A stretch of DNA of 64,000 bases from Streptomyces sulfonofaciens (GTDB lineage: Bacteria; Actinomycetota; Actinomycetes; Streptomycetales; Streptomycetaceae), in NCBI RefSeq assembly GCF_014656295.1, contig NZ_BNCD01000002.1:434001-498000 (forward strand). The letters are read 5' to 3'. Every line of letters begins with the position of its first letter. The first letter of the stretch is position 1. A program made the translations under genes and the position numbers. The notes under the pieces were generated by a model that did no database searches, was not told the DNA's origin, and was given only the letters and a program-made list of their open reading frames with translations. Below are positions 42,501 through 50,992 of this stretch, in pieces.

Positions 42501-43471
42501 CTGCCGAGCAGGGTGCCGTCGTCGGCGTACACGTCGTATCCGGTGACCTTGGTGTCGTCGTGCGACGCGCCCCAGGTCAGCCGGATCTTGCCGCCCGTGC
42601 GCTCGGTGAAGGCCAGGTGCTCCGGCGCCGTCGGCGCCTGGCTGTCGCCCCGGACGGCCTTGCGGGTCACGGTGTTGCTGTCGGGCGACTGGTTGCCCGC
42701 GGCGTCCCTGGCGCGGACGAAGTAGGCGGCCGCCGAGCCCGCCGGCGGGGTGTCCGTGTAGGTGGTGGTGGCCGCGCTCACGCTGGTGCGCAGGGTGCCG
42801 TCGCCGGTGTAGACGTCGTACCCGGTGACCTTGGTGTTGTCGTGCGACGCCCGCCAGTTGAGCTTGACCTGGCCGGTCTCGGGTTCGCTGAAGGCGAGGG
42901 CGCGCGGGGCGCTGGGCGGCCGGGTGTCGCCCCGTGCCGGGCCGAAGACCTCGATCTCGGCCAGTTGACCGGCGTCCCGGTCGGAGTTGGCGGTGATCAG
43001 CACGCGGACGTGGCGCGTCACCGTGCTGCCGAACGAGAGCGTCGCGGACCGGTCCCGCGGGCCGCCGAACGTGTAGCGGTGCGAGGCGACCAGGTCGGTG
43101 AAGTGGGTGCCGTCCGTGCTGCCCTGGAGCGTGAGTGTCTGCGTCGTGGTGCGCCGGCCGGACGGCAGCGCGAGCACCACGCGGTCGACGGCCACGGAGG
43201 CCCCGAGGTCCGTCCGGATCCACTGCGGCAGACGGCCCCCGGCGCTCTGCCAGTAGGTGGCGCGCGTACCGTCGCCCGCCCTGGCCGCCGCCGAACCCTG
43301 CGCAGAACTGCTTGCGGTGAGCGGCTTGCCGTGGGCCAGGTCCACTGCGTCGGCCACGGCGGCGGGCCGGCCGGTGTCCGCGGCGCCGGGCACCGCCGGC
43401 AGGCCGATCGCGGCCAGGGTGGTGGCGAGGACGGCGGTCAGCGCCCGTCGCCTCCAGCGTTGTCTTCGCAT
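39572..43471 (-). CDS. Secreted multi-domain GH87 alpha-1,3-glucanase/mycodextranase
   Basis: 1299 residues. Signal peptide (RRQRWRRRALTAVLATTLAA). Then discoidin/F5-8C (about 40-180), two fibronectin III repeats (about 185-270 and 280-365, sharing SHDxTKVTGYDVY), second discoidin (about 370-515), two CARDB-like domains (about 520-740), a CBM6/35-like module (about 750-905), and a right-handed beta-helix GH87 domain (about 915-1299). Three Asp in the family's catalytic positions: D1061 in FADGVNMTN and D1084/D1085 in TGDDSFALF. Degrades alpha-1,3-glucan of fungal walls or dental-type glucan. The module order resembles the Paenibacillus/Bacillus enzymes but with CARDB and Fn3 added. Confidence 0.9.
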   Translation of the reverse strand: MRRQRWRRRALTAVLATTLAAIGLPAVPGAADTGRPAAVADAVDLAHGKPLTASSSAQGSAAARAGDGTRATYWQSAGGRLPQWIRTDLGASVAVDRVVLALPSGRRTTTQTLTLQGSTDGTHFTDLVASHRYTFGGPRDRSATLSFGSTVTRHVRVLITANSDRDAGQLAEIEVFGPARGDTRPPSAPRALAFSEPETGQVKLNWRASHDNTKVTGYDVYTGDGTLRTSVSAATTTYTDTPPAGSAAAYFVRARDAAGNQSPDSNTVTRKAVRGDSQAPTAPEHLAFTERTGGKIRLTWGASHDDTKVTGYDVYADDGTLLGSVGGGTTGYTDTRPAGSSTTYQVRARDAAGNRSIGSNTVTRDGPRAQDADLAAHKPISASSTVFTYVAENANDGNTGTYWEGGPGSYPNTLTVKLGANADVHQVVVKLNPDPVWGKRTQTFEVLGREQKAGSFTSLVSGRGYAFDPATGNTVTVPVTARVADVQLRFTGNTGAPAGQVGELQVLGVPAPNPDLRITAVTAGPSAPVESDQVSLTATVANTGTAASDPADVAFQLGSTKVGTAQVGSIAAGATATVTANTGAHDAGSYQVGATVDPDNKVIEQDDGNNAYTSPTPLVVKPVSSSDLLASPVSWSPGAASGGDTVTFSVALKNQGTVASAGGGHAITLSVLAANGSTVKTLTGSYSGAIAPGATTAPVGLGTWTAANGKYTVRTVIADDANEVPVKRTNNTTSQPLFVGRGADLPYDTYEAEDGVAGGGARTVGPNRTVGDLAGEASGRRAVTLESTGSYVEFTTKASTNTLVTRFSIPDSAGGGGTNATLDVYVNGTFRKAIDLTSKYAWLYGAETGPGNSPGAGSPRHIYDEANLMLGETVPAGSTIRLQKDAANTSKYAIDFISLEQVSALANPDPARYTQPAGFTQQDVQNALDKVRMDTTGTLTGVYLPPGDYQTSGKFQVYGKAVRVVGAGPWYTRFHAPSSQENTDVGFRAESSANGSVFANFSYFGNYTSRIDGPGKVFDFSNVADMTIDNIWNEHTVCLYWGANTDRVTIRNSRIRDTFADGVNMTNGSTDNHVVNNEARATGDDSFALFSAIDAGGADEKNNVYENLTAILTWRAAGVAVYGGYDNTFRNIHIADTLVYSGVTVSSLDFGYPMNGFGTGPTTLENISIVRAGGHFWGSQTFPGIWLFSASKVFQGIRINNTDIIDPTYSGIMFQTNYVGGQPQFPIKDTVLTDITITGAHKSGDAYDAKSGFGLWANELPEPGQGPAVGEVTFHNLTLSDNAQDVKNTTSTFTINRLP

Positions 43472-43870
43472 CGTTCCCCTGTCCTCGGCGCGGGCCGCGC
43501 ACGGCGGCCGGGCGCCTTGTCGTCGAGTACGGGTGTGCGGAGTGCCGGGCGCGCCGAGGTCCCCGAGCGCGGGGCAGGGCCACTCTGGGGTCCCGATCAG
43601 GACCTCGTATTCTTGCGCCTATTTGTTGAAGAATTGCAGAAGTGTGTACCCGAGTCCACGGTTTGAGCAGACCTTCTTGCTGGACTTTGTGTACTGCGGG
43701 GCGGGTGCAGGTCGGCGGCCAGGCCCGGGCGGGCAGGACCTGGCCGGAAGCGGTGCACGGCGGTGGGTTTGGCGCGCCCGGCGCGGGGCTACCCGCAGCC
43801 ACGGGGAAGGGGCCGAGAGGCGAGTGCGAGTGGGGCACGGAGCACGGAGCTCGGAGAGGAGAGCCGAACG
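43472..43870. other. Divergent intergenic region, GH87 / Cys-rich protein
   Basis: 399 bases. A clearly AT-richer island at about 43600-43700 (TATTTGTTGAAGAATTGCAG; TGCTGGACTTTGTGTACTGC) probably holds the GH87 promoter. The rest is GC-rich. GAGGAGAG before 43871 is the ribosome site of the next gene. No gene or clear operator seen. Confidence 0.35.
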
Positions 43871-44257
43871 GTGACGTCCACGGCGTGGCACGCGGAGGAC
43901 CGGCAGGATCTCGTCGCGTTCCTGGAAGAGGGTTTCGCCTGTGCGCAGGCGTGCGCCGACTGCGCCCGGGTCTGCGCGGGCCGGGTGAGCTTCGCCGGTC
44001 CCGGCGACGCGGCGGTGGGGCACGAGATGCGACGCCAGGCGGTGCTGTGCACGGAGGTGTGCGACGCGACCTGCGCGATGCTGTCGGAACAGGCGCATCA
44101 GGACGAGTACGGCATGCGGATCCAGGTCGAATGGTGCAGGGCGATGTGCATGGAGTGCGCTCATGCGTGCGATGCGCACCCGGGAGCCGAGGAGTGCGCG
44201 GCGGCCTGCCGCGCCTGCGCCCGCGCCTGCACGGACTTCCTCGCCATCCTCGGGTGA
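43871..44257 (+). CDS. Cys-rich four-helix-bundle copper-storage-like protein
   Basis: 128 residues with 14 or more Cys arranged along four predicted helices in CxxxC/CxxC patterns: ACAQACADCARVCAG, VLCTEVCDATCAML, WCRAMCMECAHACDA, ECAAACRACARACTDFL. This is the layout of Csp copper-storage proteins and the related four-helix Cys-rich family annotated in Streptomyces. No signal or Tat motif, so cytosolic (Csp3-like). GTG start with GAGGAGAG eight bases ahead. Role in copper buffering is inferred from the family. Confidence 0.85.
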   Translation: MTSTAWHAEDRQDLVAFLEEGFACAQACADCARVCAGRVSFAGPGDAAVGHEMRRQAVLCTEVCDATCAMLSEQAHQDEYGMRIQVEWCRAMCMECAHACDAHPGAEECAAACRACARACTDFLAILG

Positions 44258-44284
44258 GGGGGCGCGGCACCCGGTGGGGTGCCG

Positions 44285-44344
44285 CCCGCACAGCGGTGTG
44301 CCGCCCAGGAAGTGATCTTCCTGGGCGGCACACCGCTGTGCGGG
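44285..44344. terminator. 28-bp perfect hairpin terminator
   Basis: A 28-bp uninterrupted inverted repeat (44285-44312 with 44317-44344, arm starting CCCGCACAGCGG) around a 4-base loop TGAT, 28 bases after the stop of the Cys-rich protein gene. Unusually long for a terminator in this window (others 9-14 bp). Confidence 0.75.
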
Positions 44345-44508
44345 ACGGCCGTCGGCTGTGAGGCGGCAGGGGCAGCGATGGCGGCACCGCATCTGTGCGC
44401 GCAGCTCCGCGAACGCCGCGCGGAACCGGCCGGGCCGCTGCCGGGACGCCCGGATAGCCTGACTGCCCGACGATCCGCCCCGACGGGCGGGAACAACAGG
44501 GGGTGACC

Positions 44509-45402
44509 GTGCAGGACGGCGATCCCGGGCTCTTCGGGCCGGCTTCGGTGACCTGGCAGATGCACGCCGACCCGATGATGTGGGTGGCGGGCGTCCGCGC
44601 GCTCTACCTCCAGGCACTGCACCCGCGCGCGGTTGGCGGCGTCATGCAGAACTCGGACTTCCGCAGGGACGCCTGGGGCAGGCTGATCCGCACCGCGCGC
44701 TTCGTCGCCACCACGACGTACGGCACCGCCGAGGCCGCGCGCGAGGCGGGCGCACGGGTGCGCGCCATCCACGGCGCGCTGACCGCCACGGACCCCGCCA
44801 CCGGCGCGGTCTACGGCGTGGACGAGCCGGCGCTGCTGCTGTGGGTGCACTGCGCGGAGGTCGAGTCCTACCTGCACGTCGTACGCCGTTCCGGCTTCCC
44901 CCTCACCGACGGGCAGGCCGACCGCTACATCGCCGAGCAGCGCACCGCCGGCGCCCCGCTGGTCGGACTCGACCCGCGCGAGGTGCCGGCCGACCGGGCG
45001 GAACTCGCCGCCTACTTCGAGCGGGTGCGGCCCGAGCTGGCCGCAGGACCCGAGGCGGCGGACGTCGACGCGTTCCTGCGGTGCCCGCCGGTGCCGGCGG
45101 CGCTGCTGGCGGCACGCACGGCGCTCTGGCGCCCGCTGGCGGGCCTCGCGTACGCCGCGCTGCCGCCGTACGCCCGCGAGCTGTACGCCAGGCCCGCACC
45201 ACCGCCCGACGTCGTGACCCGCCGGCTGCGAACCGCCGGGGCCGTGCTCCGAAGGATCCCGGGCCGGCTGCGCTGGCGGCTGCCGCCCAAGCACATCCTG
45301 CGTGCCATGGAGCGCCTCGGACCGGGCGCCCGCCCCTCGCCGTACACACTTCAGGGCCGTGTAGCCATACTGGACGGGCCGGGGGAGGGCACGGGCGGGT
45401 GA
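44509..45402 (+). CDS. MpaB-like (DUF2236) heme oxygenase
   Basis: 297 residues, latex-clearing-protein/MpaB fold: SVTWQMHADPMMWVAGVRAL, YLQALHPRAVGGVMQNSDF, LLLWVHCAEVESYLHVVRRS with His likely at the heme. The family performs b-type-heme-dependent oxidation such as aldehyde or isoprenoid chemistry; actual substrate unknown. The second GTG (44509) is preferred since AGGGGG lies five bases ahead; the GTG at 44503 is in frame. The kinase gene begins only 18 bases after its stop, so one transcript is likely. Confidence 0.87.
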   Translation: MQDGDPGLFGPASVTWQMHADPMMWVAGVRALYLQALHPRAVGGVMQNSDFRRDAWGRLIRTARFVATTTYGTAEAAREAGARVRAIHGALTATDPATGAVYGVDEPALLLWVHCAEVESYLHVVRRSGFPLTDGQADRYIAEQRTAGAPLVGLDPREVPADRAELAAYFERVRPELAAGPEAADVDAFLRCPPVPAALLAARTALWRPLAGLAYAALPPYARELYARPAPPPDVVTRRLRTAGAVLRRIPGRLRWRLPPKHILRAMERLGPGARPSPYTLQGRVAILDGPGEGTGG

Positions 45403-45420
45403 CGGGGGCGACTGAGGGAG

Positions 45421-47706
45421 ATGGCGGAAAGCAGACTCATCCAGGGCCGCTACCGGCTGCTCGACGTCATCGGGCGGGGCGGTATGGGCGAGGTGTGGCG
45501 CGCCCGTGACGAGTCGCTGGGCCGCCGGGTCGCCGTCAAGTGCCTCAAGCCGCTGGCGCCGCAGCAGGACCGGTCCCTCGCGCGCGTGATGCGCGAGCGG
45601 TTCCGCCGCGAGGCCCGGGTCGCCGCGTCGCTGCAGCACCGCGGGATCACGGTCGTGCACGACTTCGGCGAGCACGACGGCGTGCTGTACCTGGTCATGG
45701 AGCTGCTGGAGGGGCGGAACCTGAGCGAGGTGCTGGCCGGGGCGGACCGCGCGCGCCGGCCGATGCCGGTCACCGACGTCGAGGAGGTCGCCGACCAGGT
45801 GGCCGCCGCGCTCGCCTACACGCACGAACAGGGCGTGGTGCACCGCGATCTGAAACCGGCCAACATCATGCGCCTCACCGACGGCACGGTGAAGATCTGC
45901 GACTTCGGCATCGCCCGCCTCGGCCACGACATCGGCTTCACCCAGCGCCTGACCGGCACCGGCATCGCCATGGGCACCCCGCACTACATGTCGCCCGAGC
46001 AGATCAGCGGCGGCTACGTCGACCACCGCAGCGACCTCTACTCCCTGGGCTGCGTGCTGTACGAGATCGCCACCGGCGCGCCGCCGTTCGACCTGCAGGA
46101 CGCCTGGGCGGTGCTCGTCGGACACCGCGACACACCCCCCAGGCCGCCCCGCCGGCACCGCGCCGACCTTCCGCCCTACCTGGAGCGGATCATCCTCGAT
46201 CTCCTCGCCAAGGACCCCGGCGCCCGACTGGGCGACGCGCGCGACCTGGTCCACCGCATCCGCGCGGGCCGGGGCGGGCCGTGGCCCGCCGGCACCGTCC
46301 GCCGGGCCGGCCGGTACAGCGGCCTGCCGCCCTGGGCCACCGGCATGACCACCGGCCCCAAGGCCACCGGCACAGCGGGCCGGCTCCCCCTGGGACCGGA
46401 CCCCACCCCGCCCGGCGCGGCCGCCGGCCTCAGCGGGCCCTGGACCACCGCGCCACCGGCGGCGCACCCGGAGGGGAGCGGCGGCCGCCCCGCGGGAGGC
46501 ACGACGGGCCCGGGCCCCGCAGGCACCGCCGGAACGCACCGCACCGCTCCCCGCCCGCCGGCGCCGTCCGCGGCCGTGGCCGCCGTGCTCGCCTCCCGGC
46601 ACGAGGCCGGGCTGAGCCTCGGCCGGCTGGGCCGCTGGGAGGAGGCGGCCGAGGTGCACCGGGCGGTCGCCGCCGAGCGCACCCGGGCGCTGGGCCGCGC
46701 CCACCCGGACACCCTCACCAGCCGCTACGAGGCCGCCTTCAGCCTCAGCCGCACCGGCCGTCCCGAGGCCGCCCTCGGCGAGTACGGCGACGTGGCCGCG
46801 GCCCGCGCCCGGGTACTGGGCGCCGACCACCCCGACACGCTCGCGGCCCTCCAGGAGACGGCTTTCGAGCTCGGGCGGCTCGGCCGGCACGCCGAGGCCC
46901 ACCAGGTCTACTCGGCCGTCCTGGCGGCCAGGACGCGTGCCATGGGGCCCGACCACCCGGACACGCTGCGCTGCCGGCACAACCTCGCCTTCAACCTGAG
47001 CAGGCTCGGCCGCCTGGAGGACGCCTGCCGGATGGCCGCCGAGGTGGCCGAGGCCCGGGCCCGGGTGCTGGGCGCCGACCACCCCGACACGCTCGTCACG
47101 CAGTACGAGGTCGCCTACGTACTGGGCCTGCTCGGGCACTGGTCGAAGGCCCTGGAGACCTACCGTGCGGTCGCCGGGGCCCGCGCCCGGGTACTCGGCC
47201 CCGACCACCCCGACACGTTCGCCGCCCGCTACGAGATCGGCATCAGCCTCGGCCGGCTCGGCCGCAGCACGGAGGCCCTCCGGCTGTACCAGGGGCTGAT
47301 CGACGACCGGAGCCGGGTGGACGGCCCGCTCGCGCCCGAGACGCTGCGCGCCCGGCACGGTCTCGGCGTCAACCTCGGGCGCCTCGGCCGCTGGGAGGAG
47401 GCACTGGCCGAGGCGCGCGACGTGGCCGCGATCCGGGCCCGGGTGCTGGGGCCCGACCACCCGGACACCCTGGTCAGCCGCCGCGAGGTCGCCGTCGCGC
47501 TCGGCTGGCTGGGCCGCTGGCCCGACGCCCTGCCCGAGTACCGCGCGGTGGCCGCCGCCCGCGCCCGCTCGCTGGGCACCGGCCACCCTGACACCCTCGC
47601 GGCCCACAACGACGAGGCGCACTGCCTGGAACAGCTCGGCCGCGGGCCGGAGGCCGTCGCCCTGTACCGCGGCGTGGCCGCCCTGCGGCAGCGGTACGCG
47701 CCCTGA
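45421..47706 (+). CDS. Ser/Thr protein kinase with nine C-terminal 42-residue TPR repeats
   Basis: 761 residues. PknB-type kinase domain at about 10-275: glycine loop IGRGGMGEVW, Lys in VAVKCLK, catalytic VHRDLKPANIM, DFGIARL, GTPHYMSPEQ. A Pro/Gly/Ala linker at about 290-385 follows. From residue 390 there are eight full and one partial repeats of exactly 42 residues, each ending with the pattern (R)AxxLGxxHPDT (TPR_10, kinesin-light-chain type). No membrane segment, so cytoplasmic. GAGGGAG lies directly at the start codon. The repeats may recruit substrates. Confidence 0.92.
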   Translation: MAESRLIQGRYRLLDVIGRGGMGEVWRARDESLGRRVAVKCLKPLAPQQDRSLARVMRERFRREARVAASLQHRGITVVHDFGEHDGVLYLVMELLEGRNLSEVLAGADRARRPMPVTDVEEVADQVAAALAYTHEQGVVHRDLKPANIMRLTDGTVKICDFGIARLGHDIGFTQRLTGTGIAMGTPHYMSPEQISGGYVDHRSDLYSLGCVLYEIATGAPPFDLQDAWAVLVGHRDTPPRPPRRHRADLPPYLERIILDLLAKDPGARLGDARDLVHRIRAGRGGPWPAGTVRRAGRYSGLPPWATGMTTGPKATGTAGRLPLGPDPTPPGAAAGLSGPWTTAPPAAHPEGSGGRPAGGTTGPGPAGTAGTHRTAPRPPAPSAAVAAVLASRHEAGLSLGRLGRWEEAAEVHRAVAAERTRALGRAHPDTLTSRYEAAFSLSRTGRPEAALGEYGDVAAARARVLGADHPDTLAALQETAFELGRLGRHAEAHQVYSAVLAARTRAMGPDHPDTLRCRHNLAFNLSRLGRLEDACRMAAEVAEARARVLGADHPDTLVTQYEVAYVLGLLGHWSKALETYRAVAGARARVLGPDHPDTFAARYEIGISLGRLGRSTEALRLYQGLIDDRSRVDGPLAPETLRARHGLGVNLGRLGRWEEALAEARDVAAIRARVLGPDHPDTLVSRREVAVALGWLGRWPDALPEYRAVAAARARSLGTGHPDTLAAHNDEAHCLEQLGRGPEAVALYRGVAALRQRYAP

Positions 47707-47860
47707 GCGCACCCGCGCCCGGCGCCTTCCGCGCCCCTCAGCCGACCGCCCTCAGCCGGCGGCGGGCCCCCTCCCCCCGCCGTGCGGTGCACACCGTGGA
47801 CCGGCAGGACGGCGCCCACCGCCCCCTGGCCCCGCCGATCCTCGCGTGTTACGAAGGACC

Positions 47861-49420
47861 ATGCCTGCTCGCGATGCCTATGACGCCGTGATCATCGGCG
47901 GCGGACACAACGCCCTGGTGGCCGCCGCCTACCTGGCGCGCGCCGGACGCACGGTAGTGGTCCTCGAGCGGCTCGACGGAGCGGGCGGCGCGGCGGTCTC
48001 CACCCGCCCGTTCGCGGGAGTCGACGCACGGCTGTCCCGGTACTCCTACCTCGTCAGCCTGCTGCCGCGGACCATCGTGACCGACCTGGGCCTTGACTTC
48101 CGGCTCCGCAAGCGCACGGTCTCCTCCTACACGCCCGTGCAGCGGGCCGGACGCCCGACGGGCCTGCTGGTCGGCTCCGGCCCCGGCACCGAGGAGGGCA
48201 CCCGGGCGTCCTTCGCGGCGCTCACCGGCGGCGAGCGCGAGTACGAGGCGTGGCAGGACTTCTACGGGCGCACCCGGCGGGTCGCGGAGCGGGTCTTCCC
48301 GACGCTCACGGAACCGCTGCCGACCCGGGAGGAGCTGCGCCGCCGCGTCGACGACGAGGAGACGTGGCGGATGATCTTCGAGGAGCCACTCGGGGCCGCC
48401 GTCGAGGAGCACTTCCAGGACGACCTGGTGCGCGGAGTGGTCCTCACCGACGCGCTGATCGGCACGTTCGCCGGTGCCCATGACCCGTCGCTGCGGCAGA
48501 ACCGCTGCTTCCTCTACCACGTCATCGGCGGCGGCACCGGCGACTGGGACGTACCGGTGGGCGGCATGGGCGCGTTCACCGACGCGCTGGCCGCCGCCGC
48601 ACGCGCCGCGGGCGCCGAGATCGCCACCGGGCACGAGGTCGTCAGCGTGGAGACGGACGGCCGTGAGGCGGAGGTGGCCTACCGGACCCGGGACGCGGAG
48701 GGCACCGTCGCCGCGCGGCACGTCCTGTCCGGCGCCTCTCCGCAGGAGCTGGCCACCCTGCTCGGCGAGGACCCGCCCGCGCCCGCGGAGGGCGCGCAAC
48801 TGAAGGTCAACATGCTGCTGGAGCGGCTGCCGCGGCTGCGCGACACCTCGGTCGACCCGCGTGACGCGTTCGCGGGCACGTTCCACATCGCGGAGGGCTA
48901 CGAGGCCCTGGCCCGCGCCCACGACGAGGCCGAGGGCGGCGCGCCGCCCGGCGCACCGCCGTCGGAGATCTACTGCCACTCGCTCACCGACCCGACCATC
49001 CTCGGGCCCGACCTCGCCCGGCGCGGCTGGCACACCCTCACGCTCTTCGGACTGCACACGCCCGCCCGGCTGTTCCGCCACGACAACACGGCGGTGCGCG
49101 AGCAACTGCTGCGCGCCACGCTGGCCCAGCTCGACGCGCACCTGGCGGAGCCCATCGAGTCCTGCCTGGCCAAGGACGCCGAGGGCAGGCCGTGCATCGA
49201 GGCGAAGTCCCCGCTCGACCTGGAGCGCGACCTGCGGCTGCCGGGCGGCAACATCTTCCACGGCGACCTGGCCTTCCCCTGGGCCGGGCAGGGCACGGGC
49301 CGCTGGGGCGTGGCGACCGCCCACCCCAACATCCTGCTCTGCGGCGCGGGCGCGGTGCGCGGCGGCGGAGTGAGCGGCATCGGCGGCCACAACGCCGCGA
49401 TGGCGGTGCTTGGGCACTAG
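47861..49420 (+). CDS. FAD-dependent oxidoreductase, phytoene-desaturase/PYROXD2 type
   Basis: 519 residues. FAD-binding dinucleotide fold DAVIIGGGHNALVAAAYLAR near the N-terminus, then the second signature in the middle (VPVGGMGAFTDALAAAARAA; GHEVVSV), and the C-terminal FAD contact HGDLAFPWAGQGTGR and GVSGIGGHNAAMAV. ATG at 47861 preceded by GAAGGA. Oxidises or isomerises a hydrophobic or amine substrate; not a recognised carotenoid cluster, no other crt genes adjoin. Confidence 0.9.
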   Translation: MPARDAYDAVIIGGGHNALVAAAYLARAGRTVVVLERLDGAGGAAVSTRPFAGVDARLSRYSYLVSLLPRTIVTDLGLDFRLRKRTVSSYTPVQRAGRPTGLLVGSGPGTEEGTRASFAALTGGEREYEAWQDFYGRTRRVAERVFPTLTEPLPTREELRRRVDDEETWRMIFEEPLGAAVEEHFQDDLVRGVVLTDALIGTFAGAHDPSLRQNRCFLYHVIGGGTGDWDVPVGGMGAFTDALAAAARAAGAEIATGHEVVSVETDGREAEVAYRTRDAEGTVAARHVLSGASPQELATLLGEDPPAPAEGAQLKVNMLLERLPRLRDTSVDPRDAFAGTFHIAEGYEALARAHDEAEGGAPPGAPPSEIYCHSLTDPTILGPDLARRGWHTLTLFGLHTPARLFRHDNTAVREQLLRATLAQLDAHLAEPIESCLAKDAEGRPCIEAKSPLDLERDLRLPGGNIFHGDLAFPWAGQGTGRWGVATAHPNILLCGAGAVRGGGVSGIGGHNAAMAVLGH

Positions 49421-49447
49421 GACCCGCGCGTCGGGGCCGGTAGGAAC

Positions 49448-49466
49448 GGCCCGCGCCGCGCGGGCC
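49448..49466. terminator. Short GC hairpin between convergent genes
   Basis: Eight-bp stem GGCCCGCG/CGCGGGCC with 3-base loop, 27 bases after the FAD oxidoreductase stop. Downstream sequence carries a doubled 18-base motif GGTCGTCCCrCGGACCCC (about 49468-49503). Confidence 0.5.
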
Positions 49467-49597
49467 CGGTCGTCCCACGGACCCCGGTCGTCCCGCGGAC
49501 CCCGGGCCGCCCCGGGCTCTGGTCGGACACCGGGGCGCGGTGGTGCCGGGGGGTCCCGCGTCAGGCCCTGGGCCGGCCGGGTGCCCGTCGGAGCCGG

Positions 49598-50926
49598 TCA
49601 GGTACCCGAGGGCCCGCGCAGGTCCACCAGGCGCCTGATCTTGCCGACCGAGCGCTCCAGCGACTCGGGGGCCACGATCTCCACGGCCACCGTGACCCCG
49701 ATGCCGTCCTTCACCCCGGCCGCGATCGCACGGGCCGCCGCCTCGCGCGCCTCGGGCGTCGCGCCCGGCCTGGCCTCGGCACGCACCGTCAGCGCGTCCA
49801 TCCGGCCCTCGCGGGTCAGCCGCAACTGGAAGTGCGGTGCGACCGCGGGGGTGCGCAGCACGATCTCCTCGATCTGGGTGGGGAAGACGTTGACGCCCCG
49901 CAGGATCACCATGTCGTCGCTGCGGCCCATGACCCTCGCCATCCGCCTGAAGACCCGTGCCGTGCCCGGCAGCAGCCGGGTGAGGTCGCGCGTGCGGTAC
50001 CGCACGACGGGCATCGCCTCCTTGGTCAGCGAGGTGAACACCAGCTCGCCCGGTTCCCCGTCCGGCAGCACCTCTCCGGTGACCGGGTCCACGACCTCGG
50101 GCAGGAAGTGGTCCTCCCAGATGTGCAGCCCGTCCTTGGTCTCCACGCACTCCTGCGCCACACCGGGACCGATCACCTCCGACAGCCCGTAGATGTCGAC
50201 CGCGTCGATCGCAAGGCGCTCCTCGATCTCGCGGCGCATCTCCTCGCTCCACGGCTCGGCGCCGAAGACGCCGACCCTCAGCGAGGTGGTCCGCGGGTCC
50301 ACGCCCTGCCGTTCGAACTCGTCCAGCAGCGTCAGCATGTACGAGGGCGTGACCATGATGATCTCGGGCCGGAAGTCCTGGATGAGCTGCACCTGGCGGG
50401 CCGTCATACCACCGGACGCGGGGATCACCGTGCACCCGAGCCGCTCGGCGCCGTAGTGCGCCCCCAGCCCGCCGGTGAACAGGCCGTAGCCGTACGCCAC
50501 GTGCACCTTGTGACCGGGGCGCCCGCCCGCCGCCCGGATCGACCGGGCCACCAGGTCGGCCCAGAGCGACAGGTCGGCCTCCGTGTAGCCGACGACGGTG
50601 GGACGGCCCGTCGTCCCGCTCGACACGTGCAGCCGCCGCACCTCGCTCTCGGGCACCGCGAACATCCCGAACGGATACGTGTCGCGCAGGTCGGCCTTGG
50701 TGGTGAACGGGAAGTGGGCGAGGTCGGCGAGCGAGCGGCAGTCCTCGGGTCGCAGCCCGGCCCGGTCGAAGGCGGCCCGATGGAAGCCGACGTGGTCGTA
50801 GGCGTGCCGGAGCGTGGCCCGCAACCGCCGGAGCTGCACCTCCCGGAGCTGCTCCGGATCCAGCAGCTCGCCCGCGTCCCGCGGGTCCGCAGGGTCCGCC
50901 GGTTCCGCGGCACAGGTCGTCGTCAT
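49598..50926 (-). CDS. paaK: Phenylacetate-CoA ligase
   Basis: 442 residues. ANL-superfamily ligase of the PaaK type: HVSSGTTGRPTVVGYTEAD (ATP loop), AYGYGLFTGGLGAHYGAERL, IPASGGMTARQVQ, GVFGAEPWSEEMRREIE, the core YGLSEVIGPGVAQEC, and C-terminal RGVNVFPTQIEEIV with the lysine in SVGKIRRLVDLRG. Activates phenylacetate to its CoA ester for the paa degradation route. No paaABCDE cluster adjoins; it is monocistronic here. GGAGG seven bases before the ATG. Confidence 0.94.
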   Translation of the reverse strand: MTTTCAAEPADPADPRDAGELLDPEQLREVQLRRLRATLRHAYDHVGFHRAAFDRAGLRPEDCRSLADLAHFPFTTKADLRDTYPFGMFAVPESEVRRLHVSSGTTGRPTVVGYTEADLSLWADLVARSIRAAGGRPGHKVHVAYGYGLFTGGLGAHYGAERLGCTVIPASGGMTARQVQLIQDFRPEIIMVTPSYMLTLLDEFERQGVDPRTTSLRVGVFGAEPWSEEMRREIEERLAIDAVDIYGLSEVIGPGVAQECVETKDGLHIWEDHFLPEVVDPVTGEVLPDGEPGELVFTSLTKEAMPVVRYRTRDLTRLLPGTARVFRRMARVMGRSDDMVILRGVNVFPTQIEEIVLRTPAVAPHFQLRLTREGRMDALTVRAEARPGATPEAREAAARAIAAGVKDGIGVTVAVEIVAPESLERSVGKIRRLVDLRGPSGT

Positions 50927-50992
50927 GGGCGTCCTCCCTCGCCAGCAGGCCACCGCGGTCGACCGATCATTCGGTCTGGGGCCGCACGGAGA

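Noticed and set aside
40337..44387. A 1127-codon open frame in another minus-strand frame of the GH87 gene
   Set aside because: Low-complexity Arg/Pro/His composition against an intact, motif-bearing GH87 frame.
45540..47591. A 683-codon frame inside the kinase-TPR gene
   Set aside because: A shadow of the repeated TPR DNA; the composition follows the 126-bp repeat, not a protein family.
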